Shown here in pieces: positions 17,836 to 26,356 of a stretch of 64,000 bases of DNA. Both the position numbers and the translations under genes were made by a program. The notes under the pieces were generated by a model, which was given only the letters and a program-made list of their open reading frames with translations, was not told the origin of the DNA and ran no database searches. The stretch is from Deferribacteraceae bacterium UBA6799 (lineage in GTDB: Bacteria; Chrysiogenota; Deferribacteres; Deferribacterales; Geovibrionaceae), in NCBI GenBank assembly GCA_002452335.1, contig DKFJ01000004.1, forward strand, positions 165,308 through 229,307, read 5' to 3'. Position 1 is the stretch's first letter; each line of letters begins with the position of its first letter.

Positions 17836-18627
17836 TTAATCTTCCGAGCCCAGTTCTCTGTATCCGAATTTTTTAGACAGAACTTTTGCGGCTTCAAGCA
17901 CCATTGGGGCGATGCTCTCTCTGACCTGGTCCATGCCCATGCGCTCTGTGGGGGCTGAAACGCTGATGCCGGCTATTATGTTTCCCATGAAATCTTTTAT
18001 CGGCGCGCCGACACAGCGGACGCCCAGCTCGTACTCCTCGTTGTCCAGAGCATAGCCGTTTCTTCTTATCTCATCCATCTCATCTTTGAGCTGGTCGAAA
18101 TTTTTGATTGTGTTCGGTGTTATCTTTCTGAACTCGCCCACATAGAGCTTTTCCAGCTCGATGGAATCATAGTAGGCAAGCTGCGCTTTTCCTGTGGCGG
18201 TGGCATATGCCGGTCCCACGTTGCCTATTCTGGGGAGAACTCTGACTGCCTGTTCTGTCTCAACCACATTCAGGTATACGACATTGCCGTCACGGAGAAC
18301 GCTGATGTATGCGGATTCGTTTGTGTCATTTTTAAGCTGCTGAAGAACCTGGATAGATATCTCTATCAGATTCAGCTTGTTGATATATGCCTGTGATATC
18401 TGGAATGTCTTTACACCCAGCCTGAAATTTCCGGTGTATCTGTTGTGCTCCACATAGCCGAGCATTTCCAGAGTGGCGAGCAGCTTGTTTACATTACTTC
18501 TGGTAAGATTCAGCTTAGCCACCACATCCGTGATACTCAGCTCGTTGTCGCTGTCACCTAAAAGCTCAAGTATATCTATGGCGTTGCTGACCGCCTGAAC
18601 CGCGTATTCTGACTTTTCTCTTTTCAT
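17836..18627 (-). CDS. IclR-family transcriptional regulator
   Basis: A 263-residue IclR-type protein. A winged helix (about 8-75; AVSNAIDILELLGD, then SITDVVAKLNLTRSNVNKLLATLEMLGYVEH) is followed by the GAF-like effector domain (RIGNVGPAYATATGKAQLA and the ending region RCVGAPIKDFMGNIIAGISVSAP), both diagnostic. The ATG at 18627 is chosen because an in-frame TTG at 18642 would lie at the predicted transcription start. It stands alone, with a palindrome over its promoter that suggests self-repression. Its effector and targets cannot be told from the neighbours. Confidence 0.92.
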   Translation of the reverse strand: MKREKSEYAVQAVSNAIDILELLGDSDNELSITDVVAKLNLTRSNVNKLLATLEMLGYVEHNRYTGNFRLGVKTFQISQAYINKLNLIEISIQVLQQLKNDTNESAYISVLRDGNVVYLNVVETEQAVRVLPRIGNVGPAYATATGKAQLAYYDSIELEKLYVGEFRKITPNTIKNFDQLKDEMDEIRRNGYALDNEEYELGVRCVGAPIKDFMGNIIAGISVSAPTERMGMDQVRESIAPMVLEAAKVLSKKFGYRELGSED

Positions 18628-18638
18628 AACTGCCCCGC

Positions 18639-18653
18639 ACAATGTAACATTGT
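18639..18653. promoter_or_regulatory. Perfect palindrome, probable IclR-regulator operator
   Basis: ACAATGT, one base, ACATTGT: a 7+1+7 perfect inverted repeat. It overlaps the predicted -10 box and transcription start of the IclR-family gene, a typical place for an autorepressor site. Confidence 0.55.
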
Positions 18654-18676
18654 ATTATTATTGTATATCCTTACAA
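18649..18676 (-). promoter_or_regulatory. Probable promoter of the IclR-family gene
   Basis: Minus strand: TTGTAA (18676-18671), 16-base spacer, TACAAT (18654-18649). The -10 matches five of six positions and is partly covered by the palindrome at 18639-18653. The start codon lies about 15 bases after the expected transcription start. Confidence 0.5.
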
Positions 18677-18726
18677 AAATATAGGCAATCGTCAATAAAA
18701 TCTTTCTTTTTATAATTACAATTTTT

Positions 18727-19956
18727 TTATATATCGCAGCTATTTTCACTATGACTGTAACATTCGGTCATAATATTGTTAAATTCATCAATACTCATAC
18801 TTACCGTTTGGAGGCTTTTCAACAGCATTTGCACATCATCCGCCTCGTAGTATTTCAGTATTTTCAGCATTATTCCTATATCACCCTCGAAATCCACCAC
18901 TGCTTTTTTTATTTCTGGGTCGATATGAAACTCATTCACGATATCTTTCAGTTCTCTGTTGAAAACGACGTCCAGCAGAGACATGATGCCTGCTATGTAT
19001 GCGCTCTCCGCACAGTTTCTATATCTGGCGCTTTTTTCGCACATCAGCTCCATCGCCTTTGCCCGCAGCTGAGCTGTCAGAAGCAGGGGGTTGGAGAAAC
19101 TGTCATTGTTCGTGCCGGCATACAGGATCAGATACAGCCACTTGGTCAGGTTGTTTCTGCCTATGAGAGTTATGGCGTGCTTGATGGATTTTATGTCCGA
19201 CTGGGTGAAGAATGCCGCCGAGTTCATAAACTTCATCAGGTTTATATAAAGATCCGGATGTGCCTTTATGACACCTTCCACATCTTTTACGTTGGCGTCT
19301 TTTCTCAGCATGTTTATGAGGTGTATTGTGGCGGCTTTGGATGGATCCACTGCCTTCTGGCTGATTACTGTCGGCTTGGCAAAGTAATATCCCTGAAACA
19401 GATCGAATCCGAGCTCTCTGCATACTGTATGGTCTTCCGCTGTCTCTACCTTTTCCGCCAGCAGTTTTGCCTTGTATTTCTTCAGCGTGTCTATGTTTTG
19501 AAACAGCTGCGCCTTGTCGCACAGCAGATAATCTACCTTTATGTAGTCTACCAGACCGAAAATATCTTTGAACGTCATGAAATATTTTTTTGTAAACTCC
19601 AGATCATCCAGAGCGAAACTGTAGCCTTTTTCATTATATTCTATGATTTTATCTATTACGTCTATGTTGATGTCGCTGGTCTCCAGTATCTCAAAAACCA
19701 GCTTGTCTTTAGGCAGGATATCCAGAGTACCGTCCAAAATCATCTTGTCGTCAACATTGATAAACCCTCTGTGCGGACCCAGAATAGTCTCAATGCTGAA
19801 GTTCTGAAGAACATTAACAAGAACTCTGGCTGTTGCCAGTCTGTTGTCTGTGACGTCGGCTCTGGCGGACACTTCACTTCTGAACAATACCTCATATCCG
19901 TAAATCTGTTCTTTACGATCAATGATCGGTTGTCTTCCAATAAAGAATGTACTCAT
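18727..19956 (-). CDS. EAL and HDOD domain protein (YuxH/CdgJ type)
   Basis: A 409-residue protein. The N-terminal EAL domain (about 1-205) shows the EAL position as EVLFR, the EILE and ALDD positions, IKVD and AEKVE, and ends FQGYYFAKP. The DDFGTG loop is replaced (DDLEFTKKY), so phosphodiesterase activity is uncertain. The C-terminal HDOD domain (about 205-400, AATIHLINMLRK ... INLMKFMNSAAFF ... IKSIKHAITLIG) is a degenerate HD module. This architecture links cyclic di-GMP to motility in other bacteria. GAGGCG precedes the ATG. Confidence 0.92.
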   Translation of the reverse strand: MSTFFIGRQPIIDRKEQIYGYEVLFRSEVSARADVTDNRLATARVLVNVLQNFSIETILGPHRGFINVDDKMILDGTLDILPKDKLVFEILETSDINIDVIDKIIEYNEKGYSFALDDLEFTKKYFMTFKDIFGLVDYIKVDYLLCDKAQLFQNIDTLKKYKAKLLAEKVETAEDHTVCRELGFDLFQGYYFAKPTVISQKAVDPSKAATIHLINMLRKDANVKDVEGVIKAHPDLYINLMKFMNSAAFFTQSDIKSIKHAITLIGRNNLTKWLYLILYAGTNNDSFSNPLLLTAQLRAKAMELMCEKSARYRNCAESAYIAGIMSLLDVVFNRELKDIVNEFHIDPEIKKAVVDFEGDIGIMLKILKYYEADDVQMLLKSLQTVSMSIDEFNNIMTECYSHSENSCDI

Positions 19957-20053
19957 AACGCCTCTTGATTCTAGGTGTCTGTTGCACTAAGATTGTTTAT
20001 AATTCTATTCTAATGGAATTTTGAATTTTATCTATTATTTTCTAGGAGAATTT

Positions 20054-21121
20054 ATGAGTTCTGATGTTTATTTTACCACCGTGGATTGTAAGAAACACAA
20101 AAGCCCTCTGCTGAAGATAAAAAAAATCCTGAACAGATGCGCTCCTGAGCAGTTTTTTAAGAAAAGCGAAATAGTAGCTGTTAAGACCCATTTTGGCGAA
20201 TTCGGCAATACGGCATTCACCAGACCCATCTTTCTGAGACCTGTTCTGGAGAAGCTGAATAATCTGGGAGTTAAGCCTTTTCTTACAGACACTAACACTC
20301 TCTATGTAGGCATGCGCACCAACAGTGTCGATCATCTGCACAACGCTACACTGAACGGTTTCAATTATTCCACTCTTCAGGTGCCTGTGATCATCGCTGA
20401 CGGTCTCAGAGGCGATAACTCTGTAGACATGGACATAGACGGCGAGCTTCTGAAAACTGTCCATATAGCGGCAGATATAGCCTCTGCTGACGGCATGATG
20501 GTCGTCTCCCACTTTAAAGGGCACGAGGTAACAGGTTTCGGCGGGGCCATCAAAAATATTTCTATGGGCTGCTCATGCAGAAAAGGCAAACTCGATATGC
20601 ACTCAGACTCATGTCCGTCTGTCGTCCCCGATCTCTGTACTTCCTGCGGGCGCTGTCTGGGTTTTTGCGCATCCAATGCCATAGAGATGACACCGAAAGC
20701 GTTTATAACAGACCGCTGTACCGGATGCGCCATGTGCATCAGCGTATGTCCCGAGTCTGCCATTCATATCAACTGGAACGCTTCTTCCGCCTCTACACAG
20801 AAGAAAATGGCGGAATACGCCGCCGGAGTTTTCAAGGCTCTGGATAATAAACTTGTCTTTTTAAGCATAATCACTTCCGTCTCACCCGCCTGCGACTGTT
20901 ACGGCGGAAACGACAGACCGGTTGTAGCCGACATAGGCTTTGCCGCTTCTACTGATCCTGTTGCTCTGGATAAGGCCTGTCATGATCTGGTGATTAAAGC
21001 AAACGGTGGAACAGACCCGTTCTCGGCTATCTATCCCAAGGTAGATTCGTCTATTCAGCTGTCCCATGCCGAAAAGCTCGGCATAGGAACAACTGATTAC
21101 AGACTTATAGAAGTGGATTAA
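20054..21121 (+). CDS. DUF362 protein with two [4Fe-4S] ferredoxin motifs
   Basis: A 355-residue protein. DUF362 surrounds a ferredoxin-like insert at about residues 190-245 with two classical cluster motifs, CTSCGRCLGFCASNAIEM and CTGCAMCISVCPESAIHI. Family features such as VAVKTHFGEFGNTAFTRP, SHFKGHEVTGFGGAIKNISMGC and DPVALDKACHDLV are present. It is probably cytoplasmic electron transfer; substrate unknown. Start ATG 20054 follows taggaga (20043-20049). Its stop overlaps the end of the convergent lipoprotein gene by four bases. Confidence 0.92.
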   Translation: MSSDVYFTTVDCKKHKSPLLKIKKILNRCAPEQFFKKSEIVAVKTHFGEFGNTAFTRPIFLRPVLEKLNNLGVKPFLTDTNTLYVGMRTNSVDHLHNATLNGFNYSTLQVPVIIADGLRGDNSVDMDIDGELLKTVHIAADIASADGMMVVSHFKGHEVTGFGGAIKNISMGCSCRKGKLDMHSDSCPSVVPDLCTSCGRCLGFCASNAIEMTPKAFITDRCTGCAMCISVCPESAIHINWNASSASTQKKMAEYAAGVFKALDNKLVFLSIITSVSPACDCYGGNDRPVVADIGFAASTDPVALDKACHDLVIKANGGTDPFSAIYPKVDSSIQLSHAEKLGIGTTDYRLIEVD

Positions 21122-22572
21122 TCTAATTTCTTGAGCTTGCCGCCTGATAAAATGCGGTAAGCTCCTGTTTTTCTGGTAACGCCGGAATCATCAGCTTTTA
21201 TAATTCCAGTCAGATACTCGTTCTTGTATTCCGGATTTCTGGCCTTCTCCATGTAGATCATCATGTCGTATCCCAGCATGTCGTTCAGCCCGGGGACTTT
21301 TCCGAAATCTTTGCTGAAGCTCCCGCTGAAATTCTCAGCGTTAGCGTTTTCCGCCAGAAGTATATCTGTGACTACTATAGCGTTTCTGGTGTATTCTGCG
21401 TATTCGCCTGAATAGAATTTTTTGCTGAGGCTGTCTATAGCCACGCCCACAACTGTTCTGTCAGGTTTCGGAGAATAGTATTTCAGAAACGGAACGACCT
21501 TAAGAACCTGTGTCTGTGATCCGACCAGGATATATGAAAGACCGCTGTTTTTTCCTATTTTATTTTTTATCTCATTCAGTTTTGCCTGAAAATCTCTGTC
21601 CTGAATGTTGAACAGATAGAAATCCGCCTGATTTTTGTATTCGTCAGCTATCTCAGCCGCTGTGTCTCTCAGTCCCTCGGTATAGCCTATGGCTATCTTT
21701 TTAGCTCCGTCATTTATAACCAGATCGGCTGTCTTTTTTATCTGTTTTTTTCTGTCAACGGTGAAGTCTATTTTGTTAACCCCATATCCGATGCTTCTAT
21801 CAGAAGCGTCCACGATATAGTCATATCCGCCTTTTTCACCTTCGAAATCGAGATCAGCGTTCATCTTCAGCTTGCTCACGCTGTAGAGCATAGCCTCAAC
21901 CAGCTCCGGGTTTTTCACGCTTTCTTTTACATTTATCAGGAGTTTCTTTTTAAGTGTCTCGCTTTTGGCCGCTGCTTCCGGTTTTTTTTCCGGAGCTTTC
22001 TCTGTCTTCGGCGGAATAACTATCACTTCCTGCTGTTTCTGCTCAGGGGCGGCTGTTTTCGTTTCTGTGCCGAATATACAGCTTTTGCCAGACACACCTG
22101 ACGTATCTTTCTTTTCCTGTCCGCAGTAGACTCTGACTGCTTTCTCAGTCTTTTCGTCCATATCCATCTTGTTTATATAGGCTTTCTCTTTTTCCGCGGT
22201 TTCTGTGTCTTTCATTTTTACAGCGGCGTCATATGCCCAGATATGCCCGCTCGCCTTCATATATTTGTCCAGATAGCTGTCATCCAGATTTCCTTTTATC
22301 AGCTCATATCCTTTGCCGACCTCTCCGTTTCTGACATAGTGTCTGCCCAGGATCAGCCCTGCGCTTCTTGCTCCGCCTATGTCGTCACTGGCGAGTATCT
22401 CTTTCATCTTCCAGATATCCGAAGGAGTCAGGTCTTTTACGGCATAGTATTCCTTGTTGAACATCCGGATAGGATCTTCAACCACCTGAACCTGGCTAAC
22501 GCACCCTGCTAAGATCATCAGCGTTACGGATAATAGTATAAGTTCTCTGAATCGGTGTATCATAACGGACAT
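21118..22572 (-). CDS. Large lipoprotein with a periplasmic-binding-like (LpoA-type) C-terminal domain
   Basis: A 484-residue lipoprotein: signal ...LILLSVTLMILAGC with lipobox LAGC at about residue 23. Residues about 30-155 are helical (TPR-like: GARSAGLILGRHYVRNGEVGKGYELIK), then a charged Lys/Glu/Pro linker (about 165-205), then about 280 residues with alternating strands and helices (KIAIGYTEGLRDTAAEIADEYK, SYILVGSQTQVLKVVPFLKYY, VVGVAIDSLSKKFYSGEY) typical of a type I periplasmic binding fold. The layout resembles the penicillin-binding-protein activator LpoA, but that is inference. The start overlaps the 3' end of rsmG by 77 bases; GGAG lies eight bases ahead. Confidence 0.75.
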   Translation of the reverse strand: MSVMIHRFRELILLSVTLMILAGCVSQVQVVEDPIRMFNKEYYAVKDLTPSDIWKMKEILASDDIGGARSAGLILGRHYVRNGEVGKGYELIKGNLDDSYLDKYMKASGHIWAYDAAVKMKDTETAEKEKAYINKMDMDEKTEKAVRVYCGQEKKDTSGVSGKSCIFGTETKTAAPEQKQQEVIVIPPKTEKAPEKKPEAAAKSETLKKKLLINVKESVKNPELVEAMLYSVSKLKMNADLDFEGEKGGYDYIVDASDRSIGYGVNKIDFTVDRKKQIKKTADLVINDGAKKIAIGYTEGLRDTAAEIADEYKNQADFYLFNIQDRDFQAKLNEIKNKIGKNSGLSYILVGSQTQVLKVVPFLKYYSPKPDRTVVGVAIDSLSKKFYSGEYAEYTRNAIVVTDILLAENANAENFSGSFSKDFGKVPGLNDMLGYDMMIYMEKARNPEYKNEYLTGIIKADDSGVTRKTGAYRILSGGKLKKLD

Positions 22573-23113
22573 TTTCCCACTCCAAATTTTTTCTTGTTAT
22601 CATTTGTCTGGCTTCCGCCAGCTCATTTTCCGCATTTTCCCCTTTGTATAATACCCATACTGTATTTTTATCGGCCAGCTTCTCAGTATATTTAAGAATC
22701 TGATCTGTTTTCGCCACTCCTCTTGATAAGATTGTGGCAAATTTTCTGTTTTTTATACTTTCTGCTCTGGAGACGATCACCTCTACGTTGGTGAGCCCCA
22801 GCTCTTTTGCGCTGTCCTCCACAAACCTGCATTTCTTCGCTATGCTGTCCACCAGAGTAAACTTCATCTCCGGAAACATGATCGCAAGTATTATCCCCGG
22901 AAAACCGCCGCCTGTTCCGATATCCGCCACGGGGGATTTCAGCAGGTGCTTCCGCTCTGTAAATATCAGAAAGCTGTCCAGAACATGTTTTCTGAAAAAA
23001 TCCTCTCTGTCTTTTATAGCTGTCAGATTGAGCTCCGCGTTTACATGCATGTCATAAAAACGCTCAATCTTTTCCAGCTGGTTTTTATCGAATTTAAAAT
23101 ATTGTTCAATCAT
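22496..23113 (-). CDS. rsmG: 16S rRNA (guanine527-N7) methyltransferase RsmG (GidB)
   Basis: A 205-residue SAM-dependent methyltransferase that makes m7G527 in 16S rRNA. Motifs: NLTAIKDREDFFRKHVLDS, the SAM loop VADIGTGGGFPGIILAIMFP and SRGVAK. It overlaps the end of mnmG by eight bases, the usual gidA-gidB arrangement near the origin. In most bacteria parA and parB follow; here a lipoprotein gene follows instead. Confidence 0.96.
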   Translation of the reverse strand: MIEQYFKFDKNQLEKIERFYDMHVNAELNLTAIKDREDFFRKHVLDSFLIFTERKHLLKSPVADIGTGGGFPGIILAIMFPEMKFTLVDSIAKKCRFVEDSAKELGLTNVEVIVSRAESIKNRKFATILSRGVAKTDQILKYTEKLADKNTVWVLYKGENAENELAEARQMITRKNLEWENVRYDTPIQRTYTIIRNADDLSRVR

Positions 23114-24974
23114 TCAGTTTTTTTCCCATAATATATATGTGCAGCAGCGATACAGCGGCGGGTGTCATACCCTGTATGCGCCCGGCCTGCCCCAGAGTCT
23201 CCGGTCTGATAGCTTTCAGCTTGTCTTTATATTCTTTCCTCAGACCTTGTATACTGTCGAAGTCCATATCGGAAGGTATTTTTACCTTCTCTATCTTATC
23301 GAACCTGTCTATCTCGTCCTTCTGTTTAGACAGGTAGCCTTCATATTTCACCGCTATCTCAACCTGCTCCGCTATTTTAGGACAGTCTATGCCCCCGAAG
23401 AGTTCTTTTATAATGCTGTATGTCATCTCTGGTCTGCGCAGCAGTTCTTTTCCGGAGATATTTGCGGTGAGGTTGACACCGTAGGGAGCCATCTTCTGAT
23501 TCATCTCTTTACTTGGATTGACCTTGATCTCCGCCAGCCTCTGCACCTCTGTTTCAAACTGGCGTTTTTCATTATTAAACCTTTCCATCCTGTCTTTTGA
23601 TATCAGACCGAGTGAATACCCCTTTTCCAGCAGACGATATTCAGCGTTGTCCTCTCTGAGCCAAAGCCTGTACTCCGCTCTGGATGAAAACATTCTGTAC
23701 GGCTCATCCACGCCCTTATTCACCAGATCATCACACATAACGCCTATATAGCTGTCGTTTCTCTGGAGTATGAAGGGTTCTTTATTGTCTATGGACAGCA
23801 CTGCGTTTATCCCAGCTACCAGTCCCTGAGCGGCAGCCTCTTCATAGCCGCTGGTTCCGTTGAGCTGTCCGGCGAAGAAGAGACCTTTTATCAGTTTCGT
23901 CTCCATAGTCGGCTTGAGCGCTGTGGGCTGGACAAAGTCATATTCTATGGCATAGGCGGGTCTTACGAATTCTACTTTTTCCAGACCTTCCACGCTTCTG
24001 TACATCGCTATCTGAACGTCTATCGGCAATGATGATGAGAATCCGTTAGCGTAGTATTCCTTAGACTTAAGTCCTTCAGGCTCCAGAAATATCTGGTGGC
24101 GTGTCTTTTCAGGAAATTTTTTAACCTTGTCCTCTATAGACGGACAGTATCTGGGACCTATCCCCTGAATGACCCCCGCGTATAAAGGGGATCTGTGCAT
24201 GTTCTGCCTTATAATTTCGTGTGTGTTCTCATTAGTATATGTAATGTAGCAGGGCACCTGCGGCAGACTGATATTCTTCGTTTCAAAAGAGAAAGGGGGA
24301 GGAGGGTTGTCACCGCCCTGCGCCTCCAGTCTGCTGAAATCTATAGTAGCCATATCCAGCCTTGCCGGCGTGCCTGTTTTCAGCCTTCTGGTTTCGAACC
24401 CCAGTTTGTGCAGAGAATGAACCAGCTCTATGGACGCAAACTCATTCATACGCCCGGCCTCATAGTGGCACTCACCTATATGGATAAGTCCTTTCAGAAA
24501 TGTACCTGTACACAGAACCACTTTAGGAGCTCTGTACAGCATACCTGTGTCGCTGATCACGCCTATGCACTCATTGTTTTCCGCAGCGACCTCATGTATC
24601 ATCCCCTGCTTAAGATCCAGCATGGGTTCCTGCATAATGATCTCAAGCATCCTCTGTCGGTAGAGTTCTTTGTCCGCCTGTGCGCGGGAGCTTCTTACTG
24701 CGGGACCTTTCTTCATGTTCAGGATTCTGAACTGAATACCGGTCTCATCGATATTCTTAGCCATCTCTCCGCCGAGAGCGTCTATATCTTTTACTATGTT
24801 TCCTTTTGCCAGACCGCCGATAGCGGGGTTACAGCTCATTTGAGCCACATTCTCAATAGATATGGTAAAGAACAGCGTCTTTGCGCCCATTCTGGCTGAT
24901 GCCAATGCTGCTTCGCATCCGGCATGTCCAGCGCCAACCACTATCACGTCATAGGTCTTGTCATATACCAACAT
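23106..24974 (-). CDS. mnmG: tRNA uridine-5-carboxymethylaminomethyl modification enzyme MnmG (GidA)
   Basis: A 622-residue FAD protein that acts with MnmE to modify the wobble uridine (U34) of certain tRNAs. The N-terminal FAD-binding loop DVIVVGAGHAGCEAALASARMG, MSCNPAIGGLAKG, and the signature GPRYCPSIEDKV are present, as is AGQLNGTSGYEEAAAQG. Length is normal. The paired gene mnmE lies just upstream, separated by 50 bases that hold a perfect parS and a DnaA box. Confidence 0.98.
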   Translation of the reverse strand: MLVYDKTYDVIVVGAGHAGCEAALASARMGAKTLFFTISIENVAQMSCNPAIGGLAKGNIVKDIDALGGEMAKNIDETGIQFRILNMKKGPAVRSSRAQADKELYRQRMLEIIMQEPMLDLKQGMIHEVAAENNECIGVISDTGMLYRAPKVVLCTGTFLKGLIHIGECHYEAGRMNEFASIELVHSLHKLGFETRRLKTGTPARLDMATIDFSRLEAQGGDNPPPPFSFETKNISLPQVPCYITYTNENTHEIIRQNMHRSPLYAGVIQGIGPRYCPSIEDKVKKFPEKTRHQIFLEPEGLKSKEYYANGFSSSLPIDVQIAMYRSVEGLEKVEFVRPAYAIEYDFVQPTALKPTMETKLIKGLFFAGQLNGTSGYEEAAAQGLVAGINAVLSIDNKEPFILQRNDSYIGVMCDDLVNKGVDEPYRMFSSRAEYRLWLREDNAEYRLLEKGYSLGLISKDRMERFNNEKRQFETEVQRLAEIKVNPSKEMNQKMAPYGVNLTANISGKELLRRPEMTYSIIKELFGGIDCPKIAEQVEIAVKYEGYLSKQKDEIDRFDKIEKVKIPSDMDFDSIQGLRKEYKDKLKAIRPETLGQAGRIQGMTPAAVSLLHIYIMGKKLND

Positions 24975-24994
24975 GTTCCACCAAATATAGCCGA

Positions 24995-25010
24995 TGTTTC
25001 ACGTGAAACA
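24995..25010. promoter_or_regulatory. parS centromere site (perfect consensus)
   Basis: TGTTTCACGTGAAACA, an exact match to the conserved bacterial chromosome ParB-binding site, in the 50 bp between mnmE and mnmG. parS sites cluster around oriC. Two one-mismatch copies lie at 10286 and 36558. No parA or parB gene is in this window. Confidence 0.92.
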
Positions 25011-25015
25011 TCAAC

Positions 25016-25024
25016 TTATCCACA
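25016..25024 (+). promoter_or_regulatory. DnaA box (TTATCCACA)
   Basis: Perfect consensus DnaA-binding 9-mer, five bases after the parS site, in the mnmE-mnmG intergenic gap. A single box could regulate mnmG or titrate DnaA; it is not an origin by itself. Confidence 0.65.
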
Positions 25025-26350
25025 TTATTTTCCGATACAAAAGTTATTGAAGATATTAGTCAAAATATCTTCTGTGTATGATAACCCCGTTATCTCAGAC
25101 AAGAGCCTGAGCGAGGAATTAAGCTCGTATTCAAATATGTCAAAGTCTATGGAGTCATACTGTGACAGCCTGTCCACACACTCTATTATCTGATTAAAAA
25201 AACCAAGCTGTCTGGAATTCACCATTACAGCCTTATTAAATCTGTCAGCGTCAGACAGCGTTACGACCTCTCCGCATCTGCTGATAAAATCAGCCATTCC
25301 ATTTCCGGACTTTACAGACACGACGCAGTCAGCGTTTATTCCATCCATCACATTATCTTTGTCTGACTTATTCATAACGATCAGTCTGCGCAGACCGTCT
25401 GTTGCTTCCAGCACACGTCTGTCCTCATCCTCAATAGCCTGCGACCCATCCAGCAGAACAACCACCAGATCGGCATCTTTCAGCACGCTGAGGGTTCTGT
25501 CTATGCCCGCCTGTTCCACAGCATCCTCTGTGAACCTCATGCCGGCGGTATCTACCAGACTAACAGGAACCCCGCTAAGGACAAATTCAGACTCTATGTA
25601 GTCTCTGGTTGTGCCCGCCACATCGGAAACGATCGCCCGCTCCTCTTTCAGCAGATAGTTCATCAGAGAGGACTTGCCGGTGTTTGGTTTACCGACTATA
25701 GCTATACGGAATCCGTCACGCATTATTTTGTGACTGGCATATGTGCCTGTTATATCCGTAAGCCTTTTATGCAGTAATTTCAGATTGTCGAATACTATTT
25801 CCGCATGCGCATCCTCGATATCCTCTTCAGGAAAGTCTATATGCGCCTCTATCACAGTGAGAATAGCGATAAAAATATCCTTTATATCCTCTATCTCGGA
25901 TCTCAGAGAACCTTTTAGCTGCTGGTAGGAATAGTCTATCCCCTGAACAGTCTTACTGCTGATCAGCTCCGCCACGGCCTCCGCCTGTGTCAGATCCATC
26001 TTGCCGTTCAAAAAAGCTCTCTTGGTAAACTCCCCCGGCTCCGCTGTCACAAACCCCATAGCCTCAAAATCCCGAAAAGCGGAGGAGACTATAAGCGGAT
26101 TGCCGTGAAAAGATATTTCTATAACATCCTCACCTGTGTATGAATTGGGTGATTTGAAATATGTAAGCAGAACATCATCTGTTACAGATCCCTGATATCT
26201 GCAGTTATAAACATATCGGGGCTTAATATTATCTATTAAGCCCCTGATGTTGGTATTCTTAAGTATTTCTGCGGCTCTGCTGCCCGATATACGAACCACG
26301 ATGACAGCAGAAGACACCAGCGGACTGATCGCCGCGTATATTGTCTGCAT
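25025..26350 (-). CDS. mnmE: tRNA modification GTPase MnmE (TrmE)
   Basis: A 441-residue GTPase partner of MnmG in wobble-uridine modification. It has an N-terminal folate-binding domain (MQTIYAAISPLVSSAVIVVRISG), the embedded G domain with GKPNTGKSSLMN, DTAGMR and NKSD, and the conserved C-terminal FCIGK with the Cys. Length is slightly short but complete. It ends one base after the DnaA box and is followed by mnmG on the same strand. Confidence 0.97.
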   Translation of the reverse strand: MQTIYAAISPLVSSAVIVVRISGSRAAEILKNTNIRGLIDNIKPRYVYNCRYQGSVTDDVLLTYFKSPNSYTGEDVIEISFHGNPLIVSSAFRDFEAMGFVTAEPGEFTKRAFLNGKMDLTQAEAVAELISSKTVQGIDYSYQQLKGSLRSEIEDIKDIFIAILTVIEAHIDFPEEDIEDAHAEIVFDNLKLLHKRLTDITGTYASHKIMRDGFRIAIVGKPNTGKSSLMNYLLKEERAIVSDVAGTTRDYIESEFVLSGVPVSLVDTAGMRFTEDAVEQAGIDRTLSVLKDADLVVVLLDGSQAIEDEDRRVLEATDGLRRLIVMNKSDKDNVMDGINADCVVSVKSGNGMADFISRCGEVVTLSDADRFNKAVMVNSRQLGFFNQIIECVDRLSQYDSIDFDIFEYELNSSLRLLSEITGLSYTEDILTNIFNNFCIGK

Positions 26351-26356
26351 ATATTA

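Noticed and set aside
18751..19968. 405-codon plus-strand open frame opposite the EAL-HDOD gene
   Set aside because: Shadow of the real gene, which has clear EAL and HDOD motifs; the antisense product is Tyr/His/Gln-rich without domain features.
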